This document shows positions 7,400 through 14,984 of a stretch of 23,632 nucleotides of DNA, piece by piece. The stretch lies in assembly GCA_031363055.1 (NCBI GenBank), contig JANLTP010000217.1:1-23632 (forward strand), read 5' to 3'. This DNA comes from JANLTP01 sp031363055 (GTDB taxonomy: Bacteria; Pseudomonadota; Gammaproteobacteria; Burkholderiales; Burkholderiaceae_E). The translations under genes were made by a program, and so were the position numbers. Under the pieces are notes generated by a model that worked only from the letters and a program-made list of their open reading frames with translations, ran no database searches and was not told where the DNA came from. Numbering within the stretch: the first letter of the stretch is position 1; each line of letters opens with the position of its first letter.

Positions 7400-9001
7400 T
7401 TACCGTGCGATGAATTCCGCTGCGCGCTCGCCAATCATCATCGCCGGCGCACTGGTATTGCCGCCAATGATGTTCGGCATGATCGAGGCGTCTGCCACTC
7501 TCAAGCCCTCGATGCCATGCACCCGCAAGCTCGCATCGACCACCGACATAGGGTCGCTGGCCGGCCCCATCTTGCAGGTGCCCACCGGGTGATAGGTGGT
7601 CGCGACATTGGCGCGGATGAAGGCCTCCAATTGCGCGTCGCTCGCCACCGCTGAACCCGGTCCTACTTCATCGCCACTGTGGCGTGCCAGCGCGGGCATG
7701 CCGATGATCCGCCGCGCCTCTTTCAGTCCGGCAATCAGTGTTTCGACATCTGCGCGGTGCTCCAGGAATTGCGGTCGCATGATCGGTCGAGTGGATGGAT
7801 CGGCCGAGGCAAGTTCGACATGGCCGCGTGTCGCCGGACGCAGTACCGCGACATGCAGTACGAAGCCGTGCCGGCGCGGCAACGTTCTCGGGTTATCCTT
7901 CATACCGACCATAAAGGTCATCTGCACATCGGGTCGCGGCAGATCGCGGTGACTGCGAATGAAGCCGCCCGCTTCGGCCGCGTTCGAGGCGAGCATGCCC
8001 CGGCGACCGAACAGGTAGTTGAATGGAGCAAATGCCACCCGGGGCGCGGTGCGCCAGGAAAGCGCATACGATACGGCGTCGGGGTTGGTCATCGCCACCG
8101 AGACGGTTGGATGGTCCTGAAGATTTGCGCCGACACCCGGCAGCTCGTGCTTCACCTGAATGCCATGCTGCAGTAACGCCGCGCCCGATCCGATACCTGA
8201 GAGCAACAGCAACTGCGGCGAGTTCACCGTTCCCGCCGCCAGGATCACTTCCGACGATGCGCTGAGTTGAATGCGCTGGTTGCGGTGCCTCGTCGTGACG
8301 CCAACCGCGCGCGTCCCTTTCAAGTCGACCCGTTCGACGAGCGCATCGGCAAATACGATCAGATTCGATCGAACCAGCACGGGATGCAGAAACGCCCGTG
8401 AACTGCTGAGCCGCACGCCGTCGCGCTGATTCAGATCAAAGATACCAAAGCCGTCCTGTTGTGCACCATTGAAGTCGTCGTTGCGCGCGTGACCAGCTTC
8501 ATGTGCCGCGCTTACGAAGTCATACGCAAGCGGGTTGCTCTGAGCCGGCCGCTGTACGTCGAGTTCGCCCTCGCCTCCATGCCAGGGCGACGCCTTGCCG
8601 ACATGACGCTCATGACGCTTGTAGACATCCAATACATCCTGGTACCCCCAGCCTGGATTGCCCAGAGCGGCCCACTCGTCATAGTCACTGCGATGCCCGC
8701 GCATGTACACCGTGCCATTGACGGAGGTACAGCCGCCGAACAGCTTGCCGCGCGGGCAGGGGATATCGCGACCGTTCACGCCGGCGCCACCGGTAAACAC
8801 ATGCTGCCGGTTGTAACGCGGATACGGCAATAGAAGGATGTTGCCGATCGGCAGCGTGGTTTTCAGATTCACTGGAAATCCGAGGTCCGAGGGTCCTGCC
8901 TCAATCAGCGCAACGCGCACCGCCGGATCAGCCGACAGTCGATTGGCGAGTACGCAGCCAGCCGCGCCTGCGCCGACGATGATGTAATCGAAGCCTCTCA
9001 T
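7400..9001 (-). CDS. GMC family FAD-dependent oxidoreductase
   Basis: GMC enzymes oxidise alcohols (choline, long-chain or polymeric alcohols, sugars) with FAD. The 533-residue protein has the N-terminal dinucleotide-binding motif GAGAAG (10-15) and EAGPSD after strand 2, GMC signature 1 around 84-110 (PRGKLFGGCTSVNG then YMRGHRSDYDEW), signature 2 around 256-270 (AAGTVNSPQLLLLSG), and the C-terminal active site with HPVGTCKMG (H471) and GGNTSAP (N515). All expected catalytic parts are there. I cannot separate choline dehydrogenase from other alcohol dehydrogenases; the acyl-CoA genes nearby make an alcohol-to-aldehyde step in a catabolic route more likely than osmoprotection. No signal peptide is visible, so it is cytoplasmic or membrane-associated. 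Start is the ATG at 9001, with only a weak ribosome-binding site. Confidence 0.95.
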   Translation of the reverse strand: MRGFDYIIVGAGAAGCVLANRLSADPAVRVALIEAGPSDLGFPVNLKTTLPIGNILLLPYPRYNRQHVFTGGAGVNGRDIPCPRGKLFGGCTSVNGTVYMRGHRSDYDEWAALGNPGWGYQDVLDVYKRHERHVGKASPWHGGEGELDVQRPAQSNPLAYDFVSAAHEAGHARNDDFNGAQQDGFGIFDLNQRDGVRLSSSRAFLHPVLVRSNLIVFADALVERVDLKGTRAVGVTTRHRNQRIQLSASSEVILAAGTVNSPQLLLLSGIGSGAALLQHGIQVKHELPGVGANLQDHPTVSVAMTNPDAVSYALSWRTAPRVAFAPFNYLFGRRGMLASNAAEAGGFIRSHRDLPRPDVQMTFMVGMKDNPRTLPRRHGFVLHVAVLRPATRGHVELASADPSTRPIMRPQFLEHRADVETLIAGLKEARRIIGMPALARHSGDEVGPGSAVASDAQLEAFIRANVATTYHPVGTCKMGPASDPMSVVDASLRVHGIEGLRVADASIMPNIIGGNTSAPAMMIGERAAEFIAR

Positions 9002-9163
9002 GGTCGGCGGCTTTCACTCACAGACTGTCCCGCTGGTTCATAGACACTTGTCGCGGCGCAGTAATGCACTGGGCACGACTACCTCGACATATCACACTGA
9101 TGTATTGTACGCGGGTGTACGAACAGTAGCGCCGAGTGACTACGGCTATGCGCGCTTACCGTG

Positions 9164-10237
9164 TTACTCAATAATGCTGTCGGCGCGCTTCACTAAATCG
9201 TCAGGAATCCTCAAGCCGAGCGCGCCTGCCGTTTTCAGGTTGACCGCAAAGTAGCGACGGGTGATCTGCTCGAACGGAAGGTCCGACGGTTTGGCGCCTT
9301 TGAGAATTTTAGCCACGACCTTTGGCACTCCAACGAACGTATCCGTGAAGCTCGTGCCGTAGCAGAACAGGCCGCCGGCATCCGATGCGTCGCCCCAGAA
9401 CATTGTTGGCAAGCGATGAGTGATTGCCAATTCGGCGATGCGCTTGCGAGTGCCGAACAGCGCCGGCACTTGCAGCACCACCAACGCCTCGGCCTTCTGC
9501 TCGACCATGGTCTTGAATGCCGAATCGAAGTCTGGCGTCGGGCCACGGACCTTCAAGACTTGGGGGATGATGTCGGCAGCACGGGCGGCGGCGGCGTTGG
9601 CTCGCTCGATGGGTGCCAAGCCGCTGGCGTCAGCGCCAGGTATGTCGGAGTCACTGAGAATCGCTACGCGCTTGAGCATCGGGGCGACCTGCTTCAGTAT
9701 TTCATATTGCCTCTTGCCCAGTTCCGGGTCGTCGCTGGTGATGCCCGTAATATTCCCGCCGGGGCGCTCCAGGCTTGCCGCGAAGCCGACTGCCACGGGA
9801 TCAGCGAGGATGGCGGCCACGATGGGAATCCTGTTCGTGGCCTTGCGTGCGGCCTCGGTTGGTGGTCCTCCGTAGGTCGCGATGACATCGACGCCCAAGG
9901 CAGCCAACTCGGCTGCAAAGCCTGGCAAGCGCTCCAGCTTACCGTCCGGAAATCGGGCTTCGAAAACAACGTTCTTGCCTTCGACGTAGCCGAGCTTGGC
10001 GAGTTCGCTTTTCAGCGAGTCGATGAAAGGACCGGTCCCCCAGTTGGATAGCACGCCGACTCGGTAAATCTTGCCGTCCGTTTGTGCCAGTGCAAGTCGC
10101 TGACCTATCGCCGATACGGCGGCGCCGGTCACGACGAAGCCCACGAAACTTCGCCGGCTCGTATTGATCGATGACGTCGCTGGCTCGAACGGGCTGTCGT
10201 TCTCGAACCGAGCAATATTGCCAAAGCATGTTTTCAT
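9164..10237 (-). CDS. ABC-type substrate-binding protein (PF04392 type), Tat signal
   Basis: The protein (357 residues) resembles the ABC_sub_bind family of periplasmic binding proteins: IYRVGVLSNW at about 57, the GYVEGKNVVFEAR segment, VDVIATYGGPPTEAARKAT, IPIVAAILADPVAVGFAASL with PGGNITG, and LGLRIPDDLV at the C-terminus. A long N-terminal region carries a good twin-arginine motif (SRRSFVG, arginines at 28-29) and a hydrophobic stretch ending ALAQ near 52, so export by the Tat system is likely. The ATG at 10237 is preceded by GGGAG six or so bases upstream; the longer frame beginning at a TTG at 10252 is therefore rejected. No permease or ATPase of its own is present. It is divergent from the winged-helix/TPR regulator, which may control it. 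Ligand unknown. Confidence 0.93.
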   Translation of the reverse strand: MKTCFGNIARFENDSPFEPATSSINTSRRSFVGFVVTGAAVSAIGQRLALAQTDGKIYRVGVLSNWGTGPFIDSLKSELAKLGYVEGKNVVFEARFPDGKLERLPGFAAELAALGVDVIATYGGPPTEAARKATNRIPIVAAILADPVAVGFAASLERPGGNITGITSDDPELGKRQYEILKQVAPMLKRVAILSDSDIPGADASGLAPIERANAAAARAADIIPQVLKVRGPTPDFDSAFKTMVEQKAEALVVLQVPALFGTRKRIAELAITHRLPTMFWGDASDAGGLFCYGTSFTDTFVGVPKVVAKILKGAKPSDLPFEQITRRYFAVNLKTAGALGLRIPDDLVKRADSIIE

Positions 10238-10327
10238 GACTTTCTCCCACAAAGGATGATCTCGATGACTACCACTGGCAGTCGACGGCGAGTGACAAAA
10301 TCATACGAAACCGCTGGCGAAGTTGCT

Positions 10328-10366
10328 TTACATCTAGCTTACATTTGGCTCACATTTTCCTCACCG
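10328..10366. promoter_or_regulatory. Four 11-bp-phased TTACAT-like boxes, candidate regulator site
   Basis: Boxes TTACAT (10328), TTACAT (10339), TCACAT (10350) and TCACCG (10361) start exactly 11 bases apart in the divergent promoter between the binding-protein gene and the winged-helix regulator gene. Regulators with OmpR-type winged helices commonly bind tandem direct repeats spaced about one helical turn, and the gene starting at 10426 encodes such a domain. Autoregulation or control of the divergent gene is inferred. Confidence 0.55.
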
Positions 10367-10425
10367 AAAGCGCATACTGTCGAGACTTTAGCCAAGCAAC
10401 CGGCTGCCGCGCGAGGAGCGCCACC

Positions 10426-11994
10426 ATGCGCTACGGTTTTGAGAGCTTCACACTGGACACAGATCGTTGCGAGTTGTGGCGTGGTGCCGAACTGGTGACC
10501 ATTGCGCCGCAGGCGTTTGACCTTCTGGTCTACTTGATCCGCAACCGGGATCGCGTCGTCAGCAAGGACGATCTGATGGCCGCCATCTGGAACGGTCGTA
10601 TCGTTTCCGAATCCGCTCTGACAACCCGCCTGAACGTAGTGCGCAAGGCAATCGGCGACAGCGCAGTGCAACAGCGCCTCGTCAAGACATTTCCACGCAA
10701 GGGAATCCGGTTCGTAGCGACGCTGTTGGAGGAGCGTGCAGACACCGGCACGGCGGCCCCTGTCATCTCGCACGAGCCGCTGCCGATGGCACGCGGCGAC
10801 GCTGGCCGAGTATCGATCACCGTCCTGCCCGTTGCCAATCTGTCCGGCGATCCCAACCTGGAAGCCTTGTGCGAAGGCCTTACCGAAGATCTGTCGACCG
10901 AACTGTCGAAGCTTCGCGAACTGGTCGTGATCGTGTCGGGTCCCCGATTTGTCGCCGAAGCCACAAACCGCGACGTGCGCGGAGTCGGCCATGAACCAGG
11001 CTCCCGCTATGTGCTGCAGGGTAGTGTTCGAGCCGCTCGCTTGAGCATGCGTGTCACGGTGCGGCTGGTCGATGCGGCGACGGCAGAGCAGATCTGGGGC
11101 CGGCATTTCGATGTGGCATGGCGTCGCAACCGAGCCATTCTTGACGAGTTTGCAGCGGCCATTATCGCAGCCTTGATGCCTGCAATTCGCCAAGCCGACC
11201 GGCAGCTTTCTCGGCACAAGGGATTGGAACAGCTTGGGGCATGGGAGGCTTACCAGCGAGGCCGTTGGCATATGTCGAAGTCCGAGGCTTCCGAGAACCT
11301 TTTGGCCCGATCGTTGTTTCAGCATGCCGTCGAGCTTGATCCGAATTTTGGTCCTGGCTATTCGGCGATCGCGTTCACCTATGCTGCTGCATCGTCGGCC
11401 TTCAGCGAAATGTCCATCGCCGAGAGTTGCGACATCGCCGAGCCGCTGGTGCGCAAGGCGCTCGCACTCGATGAAAACGATACCGACGCGCATTCGCGTT
11501 TGGCGCTGCTTGCCCTGCTTCGGGGAGACTTGGATGCCGCCGTCCGGAAAGCGGACTCGGTTCTTGCCGTGCACGACAGTTGCCCGGACGCCTGGGGCGT
11601 CAAAGGTGCAGCGCTCATATATGCCGGGCGTCGGCGGCAAGGTCGCAACGCCATCAAGCGATATTTCAGTCTGAACCCGCGTGATATCGCACGCCCGATT
11701 CGTCGAACCCAGATCGCGTCGTCGTTCTACATGGACGGTCGATACCAGCAGGCGGCGCAGACTGCGGGACAGATCGTGCAGCACTATCCCGAACATCCGC
11801 TGGCGTATCGCTGGTTGGCTGCCTCGCTGGGTCAACTGGGCAAAGCAGCCGAAGCGCAACAGGCTTTGCAGCAACTGCGCGCAATATCGCCATCGTCATT
11901 CGAGATGTATATCCTGCAACCCCCGCCGAAATACTGCAGCGTGGAGTACGCGCCCATGTTGCAGGGACTGCGCAAGGCTGGCTGGAAGGCGTAA
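10426..11994 (+). CDS. Winged-helix (OmpR/CadC-type) transcriptional regulator with TPR domain
   Basis: The 522-residue protein begins with a Trans_reg_C winged helix (1-99: FTLDTDRCELWRG, APQAFDLLVYLI, VSKDDLMAAIWNG, SALTTRLNVVRKAIGD, VKTFPRKGIRFVA). Next is a TolB/FlgO-like alpha-beta domain (about 128-255: ITVLPVANLSGDPNLEAL, then YVLQGSVR and VRLVDAATAEQIWGRHFD), usual in CadC-like and cyclase-like regulators, and then a helical region with TPR-like repeats (about 270-490, such as FQHAVELDPNFGPGYSAIAF and ALALDENDTDAHSRLALLAL). No membrane segment is visible, unlike CadC, so it should be soluble. The ATG at 10426 has GAGGAG seven bases upstream; a longer frame from 10345 runs through the phased boxes and is rejected. 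A long antisense frame on the minus strand is a shadow. Signal and targets are unknown; the divergent binding-protein gene is a likely target. Confidence 0.92.
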   Translation: MRYGFESFTLDTDRCELWRGAELVTIAPQAFDLLVYLIRNRDRVVSKDDLMAAIWNGRIVSESALTTRLNVVRKAIGDSAVQQRLVKTFPRKGIRFVATLLEERADTGTAAPVISHEPLPMARGDAGRVSITVLPVANLSGDPNLEALCEGLTEDLSTELSKLRELVVIVSGPRFVAEATNRDVRGVGHEPGSRYVLQGSVRAARLSMRVTVRLVDAATAEQIWGRHFDVAWRRNRAILDEFAAAIIAALMPAIRQADRQLSRHKGLEQLGAWEAYQRGRWHMSKSEASENLLARSLFQHAVELDPNFGPGYSAIAFTYAAASSAFSEMSIAESCDIAEPLVRKALALDENDTDAHSRLALLALLRGDLDAAVRKADSVLAVHDSCPDAWGVKGAALIYAGRRRQGRNAIKRYFSLNPRDIARPIRRTQIASSFYMDGRYQQAAQTAGQIVQHYPEHPLAYRWLAASLGQLGKAAEAQQALQQLRAISPSSFEMYILQPPPKYCSVEYAPMLQGLRKAGWKA

Positions 11995-12058
11995 TTTCCT
12001 ACTCATCTGCCACCGATTACGCTCAAGGAAACGCCGGGGCGCTCCTATCGACTCGCAT

Positions 12059-13333
12059 TCATACGCGCTCGAGGCCGGATGGCAATGCCCTGCCTTTCGT
12101 TTCGGGACTTACCAAGAGGGCGGCGATGACCACTGCCGAGCCGATGATCGTGCCGTAGAGCATGGGCATCGCGAAACCCATGCCTCGATCGACGGCACAA
12201 TACGTCAACAACGGCGGGACGAAGCCAGCCAGGAACAAGCCCATGTGATAACACAGAGCACTTGCGGTACTTCTGACCTCGGTCGGAAAACGCTCGGCAA
12301 GGTAAGCCGGACTCAAGCCGTAGATTGCGCCTGCAAAGCAACCCTGCAGCGCAAATCCCCAAAGGATTCGATCGTAGTCGGAAGTCGTCAAATAAAGTGG
12401 CGCGACCAGGCAGCCGAGCGCCGCTGGAATAACGATGGCCCATCGGCGGCCGATCTTATCAGCGACGAATCCCCAGAAGCCCATTGCGAAAAAGGCCACG
12501 AGATTTGCCAGGGCGATCGGGTAAGCGACGCTGCTTGCCGGCCATTGCAGTTCCTTTTGCAGCCAGGAGGCAAACAGCGGAAACAGCGACAGGTAGACGA
12601 CGAATTGGCCGAACATCCAGCAGCACGCCAGTGCCGCATTTCGCCTGAGCGGCGCCTTGAAAATGGCGTAGAGAGGATTGGATGGCCGTGTCGCCTCGGC
12701 GCGCAGTCGACGATTGCTCTGCGTCCAGAGCACTGATTCCTTCACGCAAAAATGGATGAAGATGCACAGCAATGCGGGGAGAATGCCGATCCAGAGTAGC
12801 CCACGCCATCCGATCCGATCGTACAGCAAGCCGTAGACGCCGCTGGCGAGAAGAAACCCCAATCCCCATGAGCCCTGCAGCAGGCCGCTCATCAATCCGC
12901 GCGATCGCGCTGGCCATGCCTCCATGGCAAGTGCGGCGCCCGCCGGCCATTGCGCCCCCATCCCAATGCCCAGCAGCGATCGGCACACTGCGAGGAACAA
13001 GAAGCTTGGCGCGAATCCCGCTATGAAATTGCACAACGAAAACCACACAATCGAGATCATCAAAGGCGTCTTGCGACCGATGCGATCACATAGCCAACCC
13101 GATGCCACCCCGCCGATCAGCCGAAGCCAGAGTGTCATCGAGACGACGAATGCAACGGCCGTCAGCGGGACGTCGAATTCGCGCGCAATAGGCACCAGGA
13201 TCAAAAGAAAAACGGTGAAGTCGAAGGCGTTCAGCATCCAGCCGAGCCAAGCCGCAATCCAGGCCATCCACTGATCTTTGGTCGGCTCTTTCCACCAGGG
13301 TAAGGCAGGGGCTTTGTTAGCGGCGATCGGCAT
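12059..13333 (-). CDS. MFS transporter, sialate/lactate:H+ symporter-like
   Basis: The 424-residue protein has about twelve hydrophobic segments, a cytoplasmic N-terminus with WWKEPTKDQW, and the MFS loop motif twice: GWLCDRIGRKTPL (79-91) between helices 2 and 3 and GFVADKIGRRW in the second half. Helix 1 carries an acidic residue in LNAFDFTVFLL (D38), and GMGAQWPAGAALAMEAWP follows in helices 4-5; both features are typical of the sialate:H+ symporter family, which includes NanT and Jen1-type lactate carriers. Proton-coupled uptake of an organic acid is the likely role. It converges with the TPR regulator gene across a 64-base gap with no visible terminator. No strong ribosome-binding site precedes the ATG at 13333. 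Substrate unproven. Confidence 0.93.
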   Translation of the reverse strand: MPIAANKAPALPWWKEPTKDQWMAWIAAWLGWMLNAFDFTVFLLILVPIAREFDVPLTAVAFVVSMTLWLRLIGGVASGWLCDRIGRKTPLMISIVWFSLCNFIAGFAPSFLFLAVCRSLLGIGMGAQWPAGAALAMEAWPARSRGLMSGLLQGSWGLGFLLASGVYGLLYDRIGWRGLLWIGILPALLCIFIHFCVKESVLWTQSNRRLRAEATRPSNPLYAIFKAPLRRNAALACCWMFGQFVVYLSLFPLFASWLQKELQWPASSVAYPIALANLVAFFAMGFWGFVADKIGRRWAIVIPAALGCLVAPLYLTTSDYDRILWGFALQGCFAGAIYGLSPAYLAERFPTEVRSTASALCYHMGLFLAGFVPPLLTYCAVDRGMGFAMPMLYGTIIGSAVVIAALLVSPETKGRALPSGLERV

Positions 13334-13555
13334 TGAATAGATTTCGTGGAAGAGGCCCGATTGCAGCGCATAGTACCCGTTCGCGAGCGCAAGTGCACCG
13401 AGCTGACCCTGGGCTGCGGTTGTGGCGCAGCTTCGTCGGGATGCCCGAATATCAGCGTGATGCGTGCCGTCCCGTCGCTATTACAATCTGATCAGCTCTG
13501 ACCTAGTTCGGAAAGTTATCGTGGTCATCCCAAATACAGAACATTTAAAATAGAC

Positions 13556-13592
13556 AATATTTAAAGTTTAAATCAGCCGTATTTTAATATTG
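13556..13592. promoter_or_regulatory. Perfect 10-bp inverted repeat before the first DUF4143 ATPase gene
   Basis: CAATATTAAA (13556-13565) and TTTAATATTG (13583-13592) are exact reverse complements separated by 17 bases. They lie in a strikingly AT-rich patch (about 13540-13620) in an otherwise GC-rich window. The right arm overlaps the proposed -35 element, as an operator would. The rest of the 292-base gap from 13334 shows nothing I can identify. Confidence 0.6.
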
Positions 13593-13619
13593 CAATTAGT
13601 GAGATACGTGAGTTATAAT
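13590..13619 (+). promoter_or_regulatory. Sigma-70-like promoter, possibly giving a leaderless mRNA
   Basis: TTGCAA (13590-13595) and TATAAT (13614-13619) are separated by 18 bases; the -10 box is a perfect consensus. Transcription would begin about seven bases after the -10 box, at 13626, which is the first base of the ATG chosen for the ATPase gene. No Shine-Dalgarno sequence is seen before that ATG. Confidence 0.55.
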
Positions 13620-13625
13620 TGGCGA

Positions 13626-14939
13626 ATGCTAAATTCACCTCTGTTGCCCGGCGATCCGCCGTTGTTTCGTATGGCTCAGGCAGGCTTGCAAGTAAGTTTG
13701 GCCGATACTCCGGTGGTGTTGATTCAGGGCCCTCGGCAATCTGGGAAAACCACGCTGGCCCGAACGGTGGCTGAGCCGCTTGGCTATGGATATGTCAGTT
13801 TCGACGATGACAACCTCGCTCGCGCAGCGCGATTAGACCCGCTGGGTTTTGTGAGCGATCTCCCGTACCGGATGGTCCTGGACGAAATTCAACGTGTGCC
13901 CGAGGTCTTCACGGCCCTGAAGTTGATGGTCGATAGGGATCGGCGGCCGGGTCGGTTTTTGCTGACTGGTTCTGCGGATGTGCTGTTACTGCCAAAATTA
14001 GCCGACTCCATGGCGGGGCTCATTGACGTGGTTCGACTTCATCCGCTGGCCCAAGTCGAGTTACGCAAAGCATCAGCGAATTTCCTGACGCAATTGTTTG
14101 AAGCGAATTTCAAGCCGAGTTCGTTCAAGCGCATGGGGACGGATCTTGCCGAGATCATCGTGGCAGGGGGTTTTCCTGCCGCGTTGGCTCGCCCGCCAGA
14201 ACGCCGACGCGCCTGGTACCAATCCTATGTGCAGACTTTGGTTCAGCGTGATGTGCGCGATTTGGCCCGAATCTCCGCACTCGATGTGATGCCTCGTCTA
14301 CTTCAACTGGCTGCAGGGCAAACGGCACACCTGTTTAACGTCAGTGAGTTGGCGGGTCCGTTTGGCCTGAGTCTGCCAACCGTCCGAGATTATTTGAGTC
14401 TTCTTGAACGCGTATTCCTGATCGACCTTTTGCCACCTTGGCACCGACAAACGATCAAACGCTTGGTGAAGACTCCCAAGCTTCACTTGGGCGACACTGG
14501 CCTTGCGGCGATACTCTTGCGCGTTGATGCAGCCCGCCTTTATGCTGATCGGGCACTGCTCGGGCAGCTTCTCGAGACGTTTGTGTTTCAAGAACTACGT
14601 CGCCAAGCAAGTGGGCGCGATGAACCGATCGTTTTCCATCATTTTCGTAGTCGCGATGACCACGAGGTTGATTTCGTTCTTGAGCAAGCGGACACACTGG
14701 TGGGCGTTCAGGTTAAAGCCTCGGGCACCGTGCGCACCGAAGATTTTCGGGGGCTACGCAAGCTCCGAGAAATCGCGGGAGATCGTTTCGCCTGTGGCGT
14801 GGTTTTATATGACGGCGAAGCCAGTGTGCGATTTGGTCCAAACCTTTTTGCGATGTCTGTGCAGGCGTTGTGGGCCGAGCCCGGGCAAGGCGAAAATCGA
14901 GGATTTGTTTGGCCTAAAGACAAAATAATCGAAAATTGA
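13626..14939 (+). CDS. ATP-binding protein, AAA plus DUF4143 type
   Basis: The 437-residue protein has a P-loop (GPRQSGKTT, 35-43), Walker B (MVLDE, 83-87) followed by IQRVPEVF, a sensor-like TGSADVLLL (114-122), and the IVAGGFPAAL segment (178-187). A winged-helix-like region follows (about 236-262, NVSELAGPFGLSLPTVRDYL), and a C-terminal DUF4143 domain with a PD-(D/E)XK-like arrangement: D349 in HEVDFVLE, then Q362 and K364 in VGVQVKAS, where a glutamate is usual in place of the glutamine. The family is widespread and its cellular role is largely unknown. A TTG start at 13590 would extend the frame, but that codon forms part of the promoter. Base composition looks more AT-rich than the neighbouring catabolic genes, which with the AT-rich upstream patch hints at horizontal origin. 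Confidence 0.92.
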   Translation: MLNSPLLPGDPPLFRMAQAGLQVSLADTPVVLIQGPRQSGKTTLARTVAEPLGYGYVSFDDDNLARAARLDPLGFVSDLPYRMVLDEIQRVPEVFTALKLMVDRDRRPGRFLLTGSADVLLLPKLADSMAGLIDVVRLHPLAQVELRKASANFLTQLFEANFKPSSFKRMGTDLAEIIVAGGFPAALARPPERRRAWYQSYVQTLVQRDVRDLARISALDVMPRLLQLAAGQTAHLFNVSELAGPFGLSLPTVRDYLSLLERVFLIDLLPPWHRQTIKRLVKTPKLHLGDTGLAAILLRVDAARLYADRALLGQLLETFVFQELRRQASGRDEPIVFHHFRSRDDHEVDFVLEQADTLVGVQVKASGTVRTEDFRGLRKLREIAGDRFACGVVLYDGEASVRFGPNLFAMSVQALWAEPGQGENRGFVWPKDKIIEN

Positions 14940-14984
14940 AAATGCTCTAGCAATACGCGCCATGACAGCCTCGCCGTCGTGAGT

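Noticed and set aside
9101..9127. TTGTAC...GTACGAA imperfect inverted repeat and a TACAAT box on the minus strand upstream of the GMC gene
   Set aside because: One arm has an extra base, no -35 element accompanies the -10-like hexamer, and the distance to the GMC start is about 100 bases.
10339..11874. 511-codon open frame on the minus strand
   Set aside because: It lies opposite the winged-helix/TPR regulator, whose domains are recognisable; the antisense translation has no domain-like pattern and covers the phased promoter boxes.
11995..12058. Search for a bidirectional terminator between the convergent regulator and MFS genes
   Set aside because: No stem followed by a T run can be drawn on either strand; the same holds for 14940-14984.
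11681..12736. 351-codon open frame on the plus strand
   Set aside because: It overlaps the end of the regulator gene in another frame and runs antisense into the MFS gene; low-complexity Arg/Cys-rich sequence.
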